This document shows, piece after piece, positions 1 through 10,980 of a stretch of DNA of 64,000 nt. Each line of letters starts with the position of its first letter. Position 1 is the stretch's first letter. The position numbers and the translations under genes were made by a program. The notes under the pieces were generated by a model that was given only the letters and a program-made list of their open reading frames with translations, was not told where the DNA came from and ran no database searches. The DNA comes from Straminergon stramineum (taxonomy: Eukaryota; Streptophyta; Bryopsida; Hypnales; Calliergonaceae): positions 21,246,906 through 21,310,905 of the forward strand of contig OY987264.1 in assembly GCA_963920665.1 (NCBI GenBank), read 5' to 3'.

Positions 1-1287
1 GGTTGATCTTGTTTTTGGCTTCTCATATGCTTCGCTAGGGCCCATTTTCAAGTCCATGGTTTTCCAATTGAATAGATAGATGCTAGTAGATTGAAATCCC
101 TTCGTAATGTTATCAACAGATAAGGCCCACCTCAATGCATGTGCGACCCATTGGGCTAGATCTTCTTTGATAGGTACCTGTCCCTTGTGACTCAATGTCC
201 ATTTATCTCTATAGGCCCTGAATGATAGTTTGAATGGTTTAAAACAAGACCCATCTAGAGGTTGTAATGCATGGGAAGTGTGGGAAGGGAGACTGAGCAA
301 ATCCAATCTTTTGGCCATTGCTAGTTGAATCACTTCCATTGTAACATGGGATCCATATCCATCTATTATTAGTAAATGTCGATTGGTAGGAGAAATGTTA
401 TACAATTTCGACATTGAGAAAAAGAAATGGAGCATCCACTCCTTGAATAATGCATGAGTTATCAAAGCTTTGGATTGCATTGCCATCACTGCCCCTTGTT
501 CACCTGTTTTCTGTAGGAAATTTCTAGTCCTTCTCTTCCCCTTGAAAATGTAGAAGTTAGGAATATTCTCACCTTTGGTATTGATGCAGGACAATGTAGT
601 CAACCATTCTCTTTGATCAGCTATTATCTTGTGCACATTCTTGGAGCCTTTCTTGACAATGACATGTCCTCCTCCATCCTTGCTTGCTTGGGCACCACTT
701 TCGTCACAATTCCAAATCTGGTGTGCTTCGTAGTTGTGGTTGTTGTATAATGTTTGTAAATTGTCATAAAAAGATGCAACTACCTCTGGACATAGGTTTC
801 TAGCTCGATTTTGACTCAGGGCTTGGGATCTCCTTAGTGCTAACTCTTGATGTCTTCTTCTGAAACATCTAATCCAACCAGGGCCTGGAACTCCATCTTT
901 AAATGGAGTTTCTCTTCCTTGTGTAAGTATACCTATTTTTTCTTGCAATTGCCCTAATGTCAAAGGAAATTCCAAGTTCTACATTTTTGTAAGGTACTGT
1001 GCTAGCTCTTTCTCTTCTGCATCTATCAAGATTCCTTTTCTGCCCCTCTTTCTATTTAGAGTGGTGCTATAAATGTGGCCTCTCAAAGTTGAATTAGGTA
1101 TGCCATTATCTCTAGCAGCTCTTCTCACAGGCACACCATCATCAACATCAACTAAGGCACTTAGTAATTGTTGTTTTGTCCAATTCCCATTAATTTTTCT
1201 TTTGCGCTTTGATTGGATTTGTGGACTTTCTGGGTTGCCATGTAGAGGGGAACTTCTATCAAAAGCAGTACCTACTTTGGAAGGCAT
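1..1287 (-). pseudogene. pogo/Tigger-like (CENP-B type) DDE transposase, cut by the window edge
   Basis: On the minus strand the frame from ATG 1287 begins with a basic stretch and a psq/CENP-B-like helix-turn-helix (WTKQQLLSALVDVDDGVPVRRAARDN broken by nothing, ending near IPNSTLRGHI). A single TAG at 979-981 follows ...AQYLTKM. The same frame then stays open to base 1 and carries a complete RNase H-like triad: WNCDESG (Asp at 703-705), LLIIDGYGSH (Asp at 361-363) and HALQPLDGS (Asp at 253-255). The D2-D3 spacing is about 36 residues and the SHTSHALQPLD block is typical of the pogo clade. Such enzymes cut and paste DNA transposons in the nucleus. The single stop makes this a lightly damaged relic. 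Neither terminal inverted repeat was found, and the 3' end lies outside the window. Family assignment is firm; whether it could be active is not known. Confidence 0.85.
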
Positions 1288-1907
1288 GCTTGTGGTAGTT
1301 GTTGTGATGTTTGGGTTGGTTTCTCTCCTGTCTTGTGGTGTGTGGTCGAATCACAAGGCCGCAGTTGTTGGTCCCCACGGTCGTGGATGTAGTGGCTGGA
1401 AGGCTGATGGGTAGCCAGTTTGTCGACGTATATAGCGTCTGCTGCTACCATTGCCGCTCGCGTTTCTACACTTCTCTGACCCCCCTCAATGGATTCCTTC
1501 AACATCTATGGCGGTCCCGTGCAGTCTCCTTCCGTGCATCTGTTATTGACAACAACTTGATCAGGAGCTTCTGGTGCTGGCTTTGTTGAATTCCTACGGG
1601 TTTGACGATGCAACAATCTTCTATTGTGAATTGGTTCCCCCTCTATGTCTAGCTCCTCGGTAGCCACATCTTCTTTTGGGAATACACCCATTGCTAGCAA
1701 CTCCTGAAATGCTTCTTCCTCTTCTTGTTGTTTTGCCCACTTGAACAATTTTTGGTTTTGCTCCTCATCGTGGTCGTCATCATCGTCATCAAAATTAGAT
1801 TGGCTACTCCCCCAACTCCTCCCCTTCTGCCAACTATCTCCCTCGCTTCCATCATCTGAGATGCTATCATCACTCATTGTAGTGGCCCTAATGTGTTGGA
1901 AAATCAA
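1272..1907 (-). pseudogene. Unidentified acidic open frame upstream of the pogo-like ORF
   Basis: A minus-strand frame starts at ATG 1907, runs 133 codons to a stop at 1506-1508, then stays open in the same frame to 1272. It has a Ser/Asp-rich N-terminus with a run of six Asp, a short EEQNQKLFKWAKQQEEEEAF segment that could form a helix, and a basic patch (NRRLLHRQTRRN). It overlaps the start of the pogo-like frame by 16 bases in another register. It may be a second protein or first exon of the same transposon, joined by a lost intron, or a separate relic. I do not recognise a domain. Confidence 0.4.
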
Positions 1908-2746
1908 TTCTTTGCTACAACTGTAGTTACCTTTTGTCTATAACTTGTACACTTGTATGAAGATCATGAATTCCTTCATTGCATCATGGGATTTGCTATA
2001 CACTTCTCTGAGCACTAAACTCACTGAACTCTTCTTCTTCTTGACATGTTAGAAACATGGAAGCTCAATGTGTTTTTTAAGAGGCTCTATTTTTTTCTTG
2101 TAATCTAGTTAGATGCATTGGCAATCATGAACTTGTTCAAACAAGTTTGTCAAAGTGATGGCTTGTTTGCTTAAAATAATCCCCTTGCTATTAATAACAA
2201 CTATGCTGCTGTCATTTTCTTCAATGCACATGGCGCTCAAATAAAAGCAAAGTGCTTTTATATTTAATTTAATAATATTTATAAATGATAATCCACCTTC
2301 CGTACTCATAAATATTTGTATTTCTGCCTAACGCTATTAACAACATAATTGTCACTAGAAACCACTTACAACAGTAGCTCCACTCACCTAATGACATGCC
2401 TAAAACCATGCATGTGGACTTTTATTTGCTCACCACATACAACTTCATACATTTTGCAAAGTGTTTGCACTACTTTTACACCTTACCTAGGAACGATTTA
2501 AAATGACCACGCAGAATTCGAGTCGACTACCATAGCGAGAGAATTATGGAATGAACACGAAGTTTGGAATGCCTTGTTGGGAACAAATGTTAGTCTTTCA
2601 ATTCGATGATGTGTTGCTCAAGTTTAAATGATATCTGAAATTTGAATGAAGAAATGGTATTTCTTGTATATCAATGAAACTCAAAATATCTTTGGATGCA
2701 TATTTTAGATTCAATGACCAATCCTTAAGGTAATGGTGAATTTTTC
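1908..2746. other. AT-rich intergenic stretch, nothing recognised
   Basis: No convincing ORF, RNA gene or repeat boundary was seen. A 66-codon minus frame at 2109-2309 has no recognisable features. Confidence 0.5.
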
Positions 2747-3278
2747 TTAACCCCTAAGCGTTCAAGCGACCATTTTTTGGTCACTGTCTAACTTTGGGCA
2801 ACATTTTTGGGTAGAAAAAACTTTTTTGAATTTTTTTTGAAAGATGGGTCTATCTTTCAATATTTATATTCAAAACTAAGATTTTTATAGTAAAAAAAAT
2901 TATAAGAGAAATAGTATAAAGTGTATAGGATTTGCCTAGTGTTGAAAACCTTACTATTTGGAAAAAGTGTTGGAGTTCTCATTACTAGATCTTATGCATT
3001 TTTTCACAAATCAATAGAAACCATAATTTTGACCAATAAAAAAAATCAAATGCTAAAGAGAAAAATTTTACATATTTTTAGTGAATTTTTGAAGTGATAT
3101 CTTCAAAATTCATTTGAAGAAAATCTAAAAATAGTTTTAAAGTTTTGACTCTATAAATACTTTCTACTTTACATACTTGACATTATCTTTGTTGATACAA
3201 ACTTCAAAAAAGTTATATAATTTATATTTTATAACACATTTGTGTTTTTTCCCAACCCCTTGGGCTTGTAGGGGTTAA
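2747..3278. mobile_element. TTAA-flanked MITE, copy 1
   Basis: The left end reads TTAACCCCTAAGCG (2747-2760) and the right end TGTAGGGGTTAA (to 3278), so the ends are inverted and both carry TTAA. The 532-bp interior is very AT-rich and non-coding. The same end type bounds 52709-53296 and 58096-59020. A TTAA target followed by a CCC-type tip is the signature of piggyBac-like elements, so this is probably a non-autonomous element of that kind. An element with a 3-bp TAA target (Tourist type) is the alternative. Confidence 0.65.
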
Positions 3279-3664
3279 AAGAAAAAGCCAAGTAAGCATT
3301 GCTTGATCCTACAAAGACTAAAATTGACACAATAGAGATGAAAATGATTGTTCCCCTCAATTTAATATTCTACTAACATTTAGAAAATTCTTTGATGTAG
3401 TGATAAGCAATCCCACAAGCAAGACAAATTCCAAATTCCATCAAGTGGAATTTGCCTATTTAAGTGTGCTAGAGCAAAATAGAGCACTAATAGTCTAATA
3501 GGTCAATGATGAAATTCTCATGTTAGAAGAAGATAAGGAACTTGATAAGGAATTAGCCCTAAACTATGAGATTATTTTATATTGAATGACATAGAAGTTT
3601 GTCGATTTATTAATTGTTCTAGTGACGGTATTAGAATCTGAATTTGTGATAAGCAATTAGTGAT
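3279..3664. other. AT-rich spacer between MITE and MULE end
   Basis: No gene or recognisable repeat was seen. It ends just before the GC-rich tip of the MULE-type terminal sequence. Confidence 0.4.
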
Positions 3665-4299
3665 CCAACGATGCTAGTGTGCAAGCTTGGAGCTGTGATC
3701 CTATGAGCTATGAGCATGGAGCTTGTGAGCCTAGAGCCCCCAAAACTTTTTGGGAGCAACTTTTTTCCCCCCAATTTTTTTTTTCATTTTTTTCCCCAAA
3801 ATAGAGAAAAACTTCGTGTTTCTAGTAAATATTGTGACCTATGACCATGTCCCCTAAAACTATGGATTGTGGAATGAGTTGTTTTTATTCTTTTGAAATT
3901 GCTTATTATTATGGGAAAAGATTGTCTAATTTTATTGAAACGTTTCACAACTTAGTTAAATGATTACGATAGGAAATATGCTAAATGTTACAAGTATTAT
4001 AGAGAGACGTCATTTGGGCACAACTCAATTGCGTTGTTTTGACTACCTAATTTGAATACATAGGATTTAGGGTTTTGAATATCCTGTAATGATAGGGATT
4101 TTTCACGTGCTCCTATATAAGTGCACATGGGTAGGATGAGTAGACAATCTAAAGGTTTGGTTGAGATGACGACCACAAGCCATGGTGGATTTGTGGTAGA
4201 CATTTCACCCTAATCTTAAGGTTTCCTACTTCATTTAATTTTGAATTATAAAATTCATTTCTCTTCATAATTGTTAGTATTGTCAAATGTTGTAGAAAA
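3665..4299 (-). repeat. Terminal region of MULE copy M1
   Basis: The tip CCAACGATGCTAGTGTGC is followed by clustered GAGC-type words (GAGCTGTGA, GAGCTATGAGC, GAGCTTGTGAGC), a T/C homopolymer zone and a conserved block reading GTGACCTATGACCATGTCCCC. The same order appears in reverse at 45696-46193, downstream of MULE copy M3, and at 46205-46860. A related terminal region bounds the non-autonomous element 57480-59647. It is therefore read as the long terminal repeat region of the MULE family, on the 3' side of the transposase gene. Confidence 0.6.
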
Positions 4300-4665
4300 T
4301 GGGAGAAGAAAAGGAAATGGCCAAAAAAATGAATGGAAAAACCTAAAAACTGGGAAACCAAGAAAATGGAGAAAGAAAAAAAAATGGGAAAGAAAAAAAA
4401 ATGGGGAAAGAAAAAAAATGGGAAAAGAAAAAAAATGGGAAAAGGAAAAAAATGGGAAAAGGAAAAAAATAGGAAAAGAAACAAAATAGGAAAAGAAACA
4501 AAATGGGGAAAGAAACAAAATTGGGAAAGGAAAAGAATGGGGAAAGAAAAAAAGTAGAGAAAGAAAAAAAAAAGGGGAAAGAAAAAAAATAGGGAAAAAG
4601 AAAAAAAAGAGAAAGGAAAACTAAATAGAAAAGTAAATGGAAAGAATACTTGGAAATGTAGCAAA
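4300..4665. repeat. Polypurine microsatellite (GGGAAAGAAAAAAAT type)
   Basis: About 360 bases are nearly pure A/G on the plus strand, built from variants of GGGAAAGAAAAAAAT and GGGAAAAGGAAAAAAT. It lies between the M1 terminal region and the M1 stop codon. A complementary polypyrimidine tract (45310-45695) has the same position in M3. Open frames over this tract, rich in Lys on one strand and Phe/Ser on the other, are artefacts of composition. Confidence 0.85.
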
Positions 4666-6395
4666 AGAATCCAATTTAATATTCAAAGATGCCTTACTAA
4701 AATAGCGTGTACATATGGACATTATAGTTTTTTATATGAACTAACAACAAAACAATTGGCCTATGAGAAATGCTTTTATATTTCATGAATGCATTCACAT
4801 TTACCCTCTATAAGCTCCAAATCATTTCAATCACAATATAGGAAAATAAATACTATAAGACTGAAGTACACAGATAAATGTAGCTAGGCCTATTTTGAAG
4901 TTGTTATGATTCCTGCTTGAACTAGAAGTACCTTCACTTCATTGAAGCTATAACTCAGTGCATGAATGAATTTGTCTACATGGATATCCATCTTGCAGAA
5001 AGTACCTATATAAGTAGTATAGGTGTTTGCAATTCACATATTGCTGTCAACCTCCAATAGTAGAAACAAACATATTCACAAAGTCTAGGCAATGGTGAAC
5101 ATACCCACTATAATTTGGTAGACATTTTTGGTAGAGTCTGTCCCTATCTCAAGCGCCATTATTGCACCAAGGCTCAAAAAAGGGAGCAAGGTCACTCCCA
5201 CAATTTGTCCTCTAACATTTCCTGCGCTTTCCATTTGTTTCGTTGTTTTGTAGTTGGTGCATTGGCTATCCTTCGAATGGTTCGATTGTTCCTAATTGTT
5301 GGGTATGCATCCAGGTTCTTTGGCGTTGGTTGGTCATATAAGACGGTCTGGAAAACCTTCGACATGTTGAAGAGACACTGTGGCAACAATATCGGGGGTT
5401 CTTGGAGGCGGAAGCCTGCATGTTGCAATAGAAGAGTCTCCTCTCGATTGAGTTTGGTCCCACTTAGAATGGGCCAAACCTCCGGCACCTCCGGCCAATC
5501 AATGACTCACTTCCTTTTCATTCCTTTCACACATCGTTCAATGTCATCCCCACAGAATCAGAAGCCAACCACCACCTCTCACTTACTCCCATAATCCTCT
5601 TTTCTACCCTGGTAGGTTGGATCTGGTGTACCTTTTCTTCCCCTTGCAATTCTTGAAGTACATTTGATATTAGATGTCTACTATTGAGCTTGACATCTTT
5701 CATTGGATTCGTGGCTAATTCTGGCAATGTGCCACTTGGATGTATTGCAGTTACTTTCGAATGTTGTTGTAACATGTCGAGAAACATTGGCCTTTGGTTG
5801 TTCACTTGGGTCCTTCGAAGAGTGAAGAGAAGCTGTGGTAGATCTCGTTTGCACTCAAGGTTGAGAGAAGTTGATTTTGTTTGGTCTATGTGAGTCTCTT
5901 GCATCACCAATGGATACGTCCAACTTTCTCTTCGTACTCTCAAATATTTCCTCTCCTTCTAAGTGTGGTACTTTTGTACCCACGCCCTTAGCTCTGGGCA
6001 ATGTGTTCAACGCCTCTGCGATTTTCTTGGGATTGTGACTTCTTTTTGCAACTCTCAACTTCAACTCCCCCTTGGATGGTCCAGATCTTGATGCATGGCC
6101 TCTGAGGTATGCTTGATAGTTTGTCATTTGCATCTAAGCGCGGATGCTATCATCGCAAGTGGCATCAAACAAGTTGTTCCCTCTCTTTCCGGACATTTGC
6201 AGCCACTTGTTATGCACTCTTTCTGATAAATTGCATGATGATAGGTCCATCATCTCCTCCAAATCCAATTTTTAGGAATCCATGAAAGATGAAGAGTAGG
6301 TTAGCTATACCAACTTCAAGTCAAATGTGTTGCACTATTTAATAACTTTTGTGTCAACTCCTATGCCACTAAGGATCTAAAAATACTCAAAACAT

Positions 6396-6465
6396 GGGTA
6401 CTTGTAGACACCTCAAAAGCATTAGTCAGATCTGACTGATGCTTATGTGGAGATCGCAAGTACCC
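6396..6465. repeat. Intronic hairpin in MULE M1
   Basis: Inverted arms GGGTACTTG...GCATTAGTCAGA and TCTGACTGATGC...CAAGTACCC form a 35-nt stem with about 27 paired positions and almost no loop. It lies in the M1 intron, a few hundred bases from the SWIM exon. Hairpins at the same place occur in M2 (30097-30169) and M3 (43301-43375). Confidence 0.75.
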
Positions 6466-6556
6466 CTATTTTCAAGTCCTCATTGAAAAATTTCTAGAAT
6501 TCTATAGAACTAGGCAAGGGCATTGTCATTCTCAAATTCTTTATTTGGAAGTGAAA

Positions 6557-7843
6557 TGTCACGACCCTCATCACGAGGCGTGCCCGTGCCACTTTGGTGA
6601 GCAAGGAGGACATTGGGGTGACTCCCCAAGCCTTGCAAGAGATGAGGTGAGGGGGATTAGGAGTCTTGAGCGATCAGAGTATGGTAGCGCTTTGATCTGG
6701 ACGAATTTAGGGGCGTGTAATACATGCTTGAAAAGGTCTTGAGGAGACGCTTCTAGCTGTCCAAAGAACGTGTGATTTGAACTTGTGAGTCAAAAGTTAT
6801 GGGCGTTCAAAGGTGGAGGTGTCCTGGTGGCGCTGGGACACTTAAGGGCTAGGAGGGAGGGGTTCATGAGGAATCCCTCCATGAAGTATGTCATGTAGCA
6901 TATTCTTGGAAAGCTAAGAACACAAGGATGATAGATTGTCAAGCATTACGAGGTTCTAAGGTAGGAGCTTCAAGTTATGGCCAAGAGAAGAGCCGTGGTG
7001 AAGGCGTGACGCCTCTTCCGGTGGACCCGAATATTTGGAGGGTGATAACTTTGCGAGTACTTGTCCAAATGGGAAAATTGAGTAGTCCATCGGCATCTAC
7101 TCGTCGAGTAGATGTCGAAAATGGGTTCGCATGTGAGATTTGAAGCCCGGACCTCAAAGTTATTCCGGGTGGAAGTTTGGGAGTCCCAAACAAGAACGAA
7201 TCGGGAGAAATGGGGTGGTCTTCCAAAACCAAAGTGGGGTTGGGAGTCCTCTTTGACATACAAGGGGGGGTCTTCTGAATCTCACAGAGAGTACTATAGG
7301 AGGGGTTGGTCTCCCTCCTCACTCCTTCTTGGAGCTTTGGTGGGTCCTGGTGACTCAAGGTTGGTGGTGTGGGTTCACCACCACTCCAAGGCCCGATGGG
7401 ACACTTGTGTGTATCCCGTGGCACCGATTGGGTGGAGTACCACTCCTTACTAGGCTATGTGAGGTGTCCCGAATTGTGAGTCCTAGTTAGTGACAAAGTG
7501 GAAAGTAGCAAATACATAATGAGCCTAGTATAGAGTTGGGGTGACATTCAAGGGCGGTTAGGACCATGGTGAATAGTGCCACCATGGGTTCTTGTACAAT
7601 AATATGGAAGTCTCGCCCCATGTTACTAAGTAACATGCCCCGCTGTCATGATGGGTGTATAAGTACTAGTAGTCCCGGTGACTGGGGCTTAGCACAAAGA
7701 GTTGGAATTGGAGACTAACATTGGATGTGCGTGACATGTGTAGTGTTAGGAGAGCATGACCCTTGGTGCCACTAAAAAATTAAGTGTTTGGAAAGCATTG
7801 GAAGGTGAACTTAAGGTGGTAAGTGTTACTAAAGGGTGCGACA
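6557..7843 (+). mobile_element. Solo LTR S1 with 5-bp target duplication
   Basis: The sequence starts TGTCACGACCC and ends GGGTGCGACA, with TG...CA ends as in LTR retrotransposons. It is 1,287 bp long and flanked by TGAAA at 6552-6556 and again at 7844-7848. No internal retrotransposon DNA is present, so it is a solo LTR left by LTR-LTR recombination. It sits inside the M1 intron and is younger than M1. A related copy on the minus strand is 28510-29658. Small open frames inside it (for example 7112-7453) are chance. Confidence 0.88.
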
Positions 7844-8265
7844 TGAAATATAGACAGATACATCTAATTTGGCACAATATTTTATCGCGAGCCACATTGT
7901 ATTATGAAATTCAAAATGTGTCCATGCATTCGAATGACAAGAGAACTCACCATGTCCATGAATCCTCCCCATTGTTGATACAGGAAGTGCCAAATGCTAG
8001 TCAGTGGTCTAGATGATGAAGTACTTCTTCATTAGCTCCTCCTAAGGAGAGCCACCATGCCTAAACTGCGAGGTAACGTGTCTCTGCTTCATCCATATTT
8101 TTAGAATCCTTATGTTGTTTATACAAAGTAATATGTTGTGTATGGAATGCCTCTTTTATGTGTTTTTGGGTGTATTTATGAAGAGAACTAGTCCAATGCA
8201 ACAAACACGTCCTCTCTTGATCCTCCATTTTCTCATTGGCCGAACCACTCTATGAGCCCCCAATT

Positions 8266-10035
8266 TGTCACCGCGGGCTCACTCTTTTTTTTTTTTTTTC
8301 GTATTTTGTCATTTTAATTGCACTTTATTACACAAAAAACCATAATAAGAGTGTAGAACCAAAATAGGAATGTCACATTCCAATTTAGTATTTGGTCTAA
8401 TGTGAGAATATTGTAGCTAGAATGGCCCAACCATGAGTTGTAAATAGGTTAGAACCCAAATAATCATGGCAAATTGGTTAATTAGGAATAATGGGCGTAC
8501 TAGGCCCGAAATCCCACATGGAAAGGACATCTCTAGGCTAGAATTGGTTGAGGGAACCTTGGTGAGGCATATAGGATAGTTCCCGGAGATAGGCTCTAGT
8601 CTCCCCATTTCATCGACGAAATAGCAGAACCTCAATTTATTGGCTTGCAGATGTTGAAGATCCCAAGGTAGAATTGTGGAGGAATCCAAGGTCCAAGGAG
8701 GGTGGTTTGGGGTTAAACCCATGCCTGGAAACCAATGGCGAAGTTGGTTCATCAAGATTTCCCCTAGTGTGGAAGATTCTCTAGCCATTGATAATTAAAC
8801 GAGGGGTTGAAAATTGTCCCCCTAGGTCGATGTGTAGGGTAAAAATATGAGCCTACACATGTGTTGTGAGATCCCATGGGAGGTTCCATGAAAAATTTCG
8901 AAATTTTTTGATAGTCAAAAGATATCTTTCTGGACGGTCAACTACTCGAACCTTCGATGGGAAATTCCTGGAAATTCTCCACGTGGCGGTAAATTCCTAC
9001 TAAAAATTAGTATAGCTTCGTTTATGATAATAAGCTTCCTTGACAAGTTTCATGACATTCTGATAGTCAGAAGTACCCGAACCTACAACATTCCCCGATA
9101 ATTAACAAAAATTAAAGTCCACGGTGGGTTTGATCAGTGGAGCGGGAGCTTACGAAAGTGAAATGGAGCGCAAGATAGGTCTTTTCTCACTTCCCCGTAC
9201 TTACTCAGGAACCTAGGCTAGTTACTTTTGCTAGAAAAGTCAACTTCCCAAAGTTGGGATTTTCCCTAATTTTTGGTGTTAAGTTGGTGCTAGGTTTTGT
9301 TCTGTTTTGAAGATGGAAAAGGGGAAGGGGGGATTTCCATCTCTCAAAAATGGCCTTCTGAAGCCAATGGTGCAATCCGTTTGCGATTCGGAGTTAATCT
9401 CCAAAAGTTAGTTTAGTGGGCTAGCATAGGATGAAAACCTTGAGTTTGGATGAAAATCCACGAAGATAACGTTAACTTAGATGAACAAAGAGAGGTGGGT
9501 GCTTGGGAAAGAGTATAAAAGGGCACCCCTTCTCCTCTCTCACCACCCACTTTTTGTGTAATTGGGTTCGTGGGGTCCAATTTGTGTTGGAAATTGTGGC
9601 ACTTAGCCATAAGCCTTGCAATGGTGTTTTTTGGGCACTTTTAGCCATTATTATTGTTTTTCAAGCTTGTAAGGTCTTTTGAGGGTCCTATGGCTTTTCT
9701 TTCGATTGAGCGTGGTACTCACTCTTCCAAGCTTGAGCTTGGAAGCTTTTGTTAACTTCCTAGGTTGTTAGAGTTTGTGGGTGCTTATCTTTGTGAGACC
9801 CTTTTGGTCACTCCCTTCATTTTTTCTATGTACTAACCCTAGAGCCACCCCCCATATGATTGGCGATACCGCTTTGGAGGGCCTTTAGTCCAAGTTATTG
9901 ATGTTACTAACTTGTGCTGCTAGCCTTTGAGTGTCCAAGGCCATTTCCTTGTCTTTTGTCCTTGTCCCTAATAGTGATGTGTTGTTCCTTGTTGAGAGAC
10001 ACGAGGGTGTGAGGGTAGTGGGTCCTGTCCATACG
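8266..10035. repeat. Retrotransposon LTR-like non-coding DNA
   Basis: The MULE homology ends near 8265 and a new sequence begins with TGTCACCGCGGGC. Around 8870-9640 it resembles 39790-40800 in order and wording (GGTAAATTCCTACTAAAAATTAG, ...TGGTGCAATC..., a TATAAAAGG box), which points to the U3-R part of a shared LTR family. No gag or pol frame was recognised. The 123-codon minus frame at 8417-8788 has no recognisable domain. Confidence 0.5.
9514..9520 (+). promoter_or_regulatory. TATA box of LTR-like repeat
   Basis: TATAAAA precedes a short C/T-rich stretch. The related repeat F2 has the same box at 40733-40739 in the same context, which supports a retrotransposon promoter. Confidence 0.5.
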
Positions 10036-10281
10036 GCGAAGCTTTGAACCCATAGGATAAAGGAGTCCTCATAGTATGTGAGATAGTGGAAAGATTGCGA
10101 AGCTTTGAATCCCCTGGGGTGAAAAGTCTTAGTAGTGCGTTAAAAAGGGGGAACAACGGCAAAGCTTTGACCACCCTTGGGGTGAAAACTCTTAGCAGTG
10201 CGTTAAAAACAGGAACAACAGCAATGCTTTGCATGCCCTTGGGGTAAAAAGTATTATTAGTGCGTTAAAACCACCTCATAG
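10036..10281 (+). repeat. Four tandem units of 61-63 bp
   Basis: Units start at 10036, 10097, 10160 and 10221, each with a GCGAAGCTTTGA-like start and most with a TAGTGCGTTAAAA-like end. A single related word (GCGAAGCTTTGAA) occurs in F2 near 41350, so the array expands part of that repeat family. Non-coding. Confidence 0.8.
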
Positions 10282-10589
10282 GAGAACCTTGAGACCACTT
10301 GGCCTTTCTCCCCGCATGGTTTAGTTCCCAAAATGCATTGGGAACAAACCAAAGTTTAGGCCCCAAAAAGTAGAAGTAGAAGTCAAAATCAAGGGTAGAG
10401 GGCAATTAGGGAGAAATCAAGTGAAGGTGCCACCCCACAAGTTCAGCTTATACCCACAATCTATAGGCATGGCATGTCCTAAACCCACCTAAAATTCGCA
10501 AAAAATCAACAACACCAGAGCTAGTCTAGCCACTAGGCTAGACCAACCCAACACCTAGCTCACTAGGGCCCTGATACCCGGGCATTAGG
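10282..10589. other. Repeat-derived spacer, nothing recognised
   Basis: No gene or clear repeat was seen. It leads into the G-rich minisatellite. Confidence 0.4.
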
Positions 10590-10980
10590 TAGGGCGGGGT
10601 TGAATACCGGCGGTGCTAAGAGCTGTCGGTAGTCAGGGGTAGAATTACGAGGGTGCAATACTAGGGTTACTAGGAGTCGAGGTGTGATACTAAAGTTACT
10701 AAGGGGTCGGAGTGCGATACTGGGGTTACGGGAGGAGTCAGGGCTGATATTGGGGTTATTGAGGGAGGTTGGGGCTGATATTCGGGTTATTGGGAGTTGG
10801 GTGCAATACTGGGTTATAGGGGAGGTTGGGGTCGATATTGGGATTATCGGGGGTCGAGGGCGATTCTTGGGTTAATGGAGAGTTGGGTGTTGGGGATCGG
10901 GGTGCAATATTTTGGGTTGGAGATTACGGGATTCATTGTTGGGGGGTCGGGATGCAAGATTGGAGGGGGGGGGGGGGGGA
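10590..10980 (+). repeat. G-rich minisatellite ending in a 15-G run
   Basis: About ten degenerate units of roughly 30-34 bp share the words GATATTGGGGTTATTGGG and GGTCGGGGTGC. The array ends at a run of 15 G (10965-10979). The many GGG and GGGG runs on one strand could form G-quadruplexes. Open frames across it simply follow the repeat. Confidence 0.75.

Larger units (their letters stand above)
4890..8265 (-). pseudogene. MULE-like transposase with SWIM zinc finger, copy M1 (two exon remnants)
   Basis: Minus strand. The upstream exon remnant (about 8265-7950) matches M2 in the region around ENRERTCLLHW...HHLDHWLAFWHF. It ends at a GTGAGT donor near 7944-7949. The intron carries a conserved hairpin and a solo LTR (6557-7843). 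The downstream exon (about 6270-4890) matches M3 from the MTNYQAYLRGHASRSGPSK block through VPEVWPILSGTKLNREE to the SWIM region; the stop is at 4890-4892. The element is dead. The splice acceptor is AA instead of AG (TCCTAA where M2 and M3 have TTCTAG), frames are broken, and the first Cys pair of the SWIM finger (CTC in M3) is lost through an indel near 5095. It is a nuclear transposase of the Mutator superfamily by comparison with M2 and M3. Confidence 0.8.

Noticed and set aside
4149..4664. 171-codon Phe/Ser-rich frame (and Lys-rich frames on the other strand)
   Set aside because: It translates a polypurine/polypyrimidine microsatellite that avoids stop codons by composition.
5115..5594. 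159-codon plus-strand frame
   Set aside because: It lies antisense to the MULE M1 SWIM exon, whose protein matches M3.
8417..8788. 123-codon minus frame
   Set aside because: It lies within LTR-like non-coding DNA and shows no domain or codon pattern that would support a gene.
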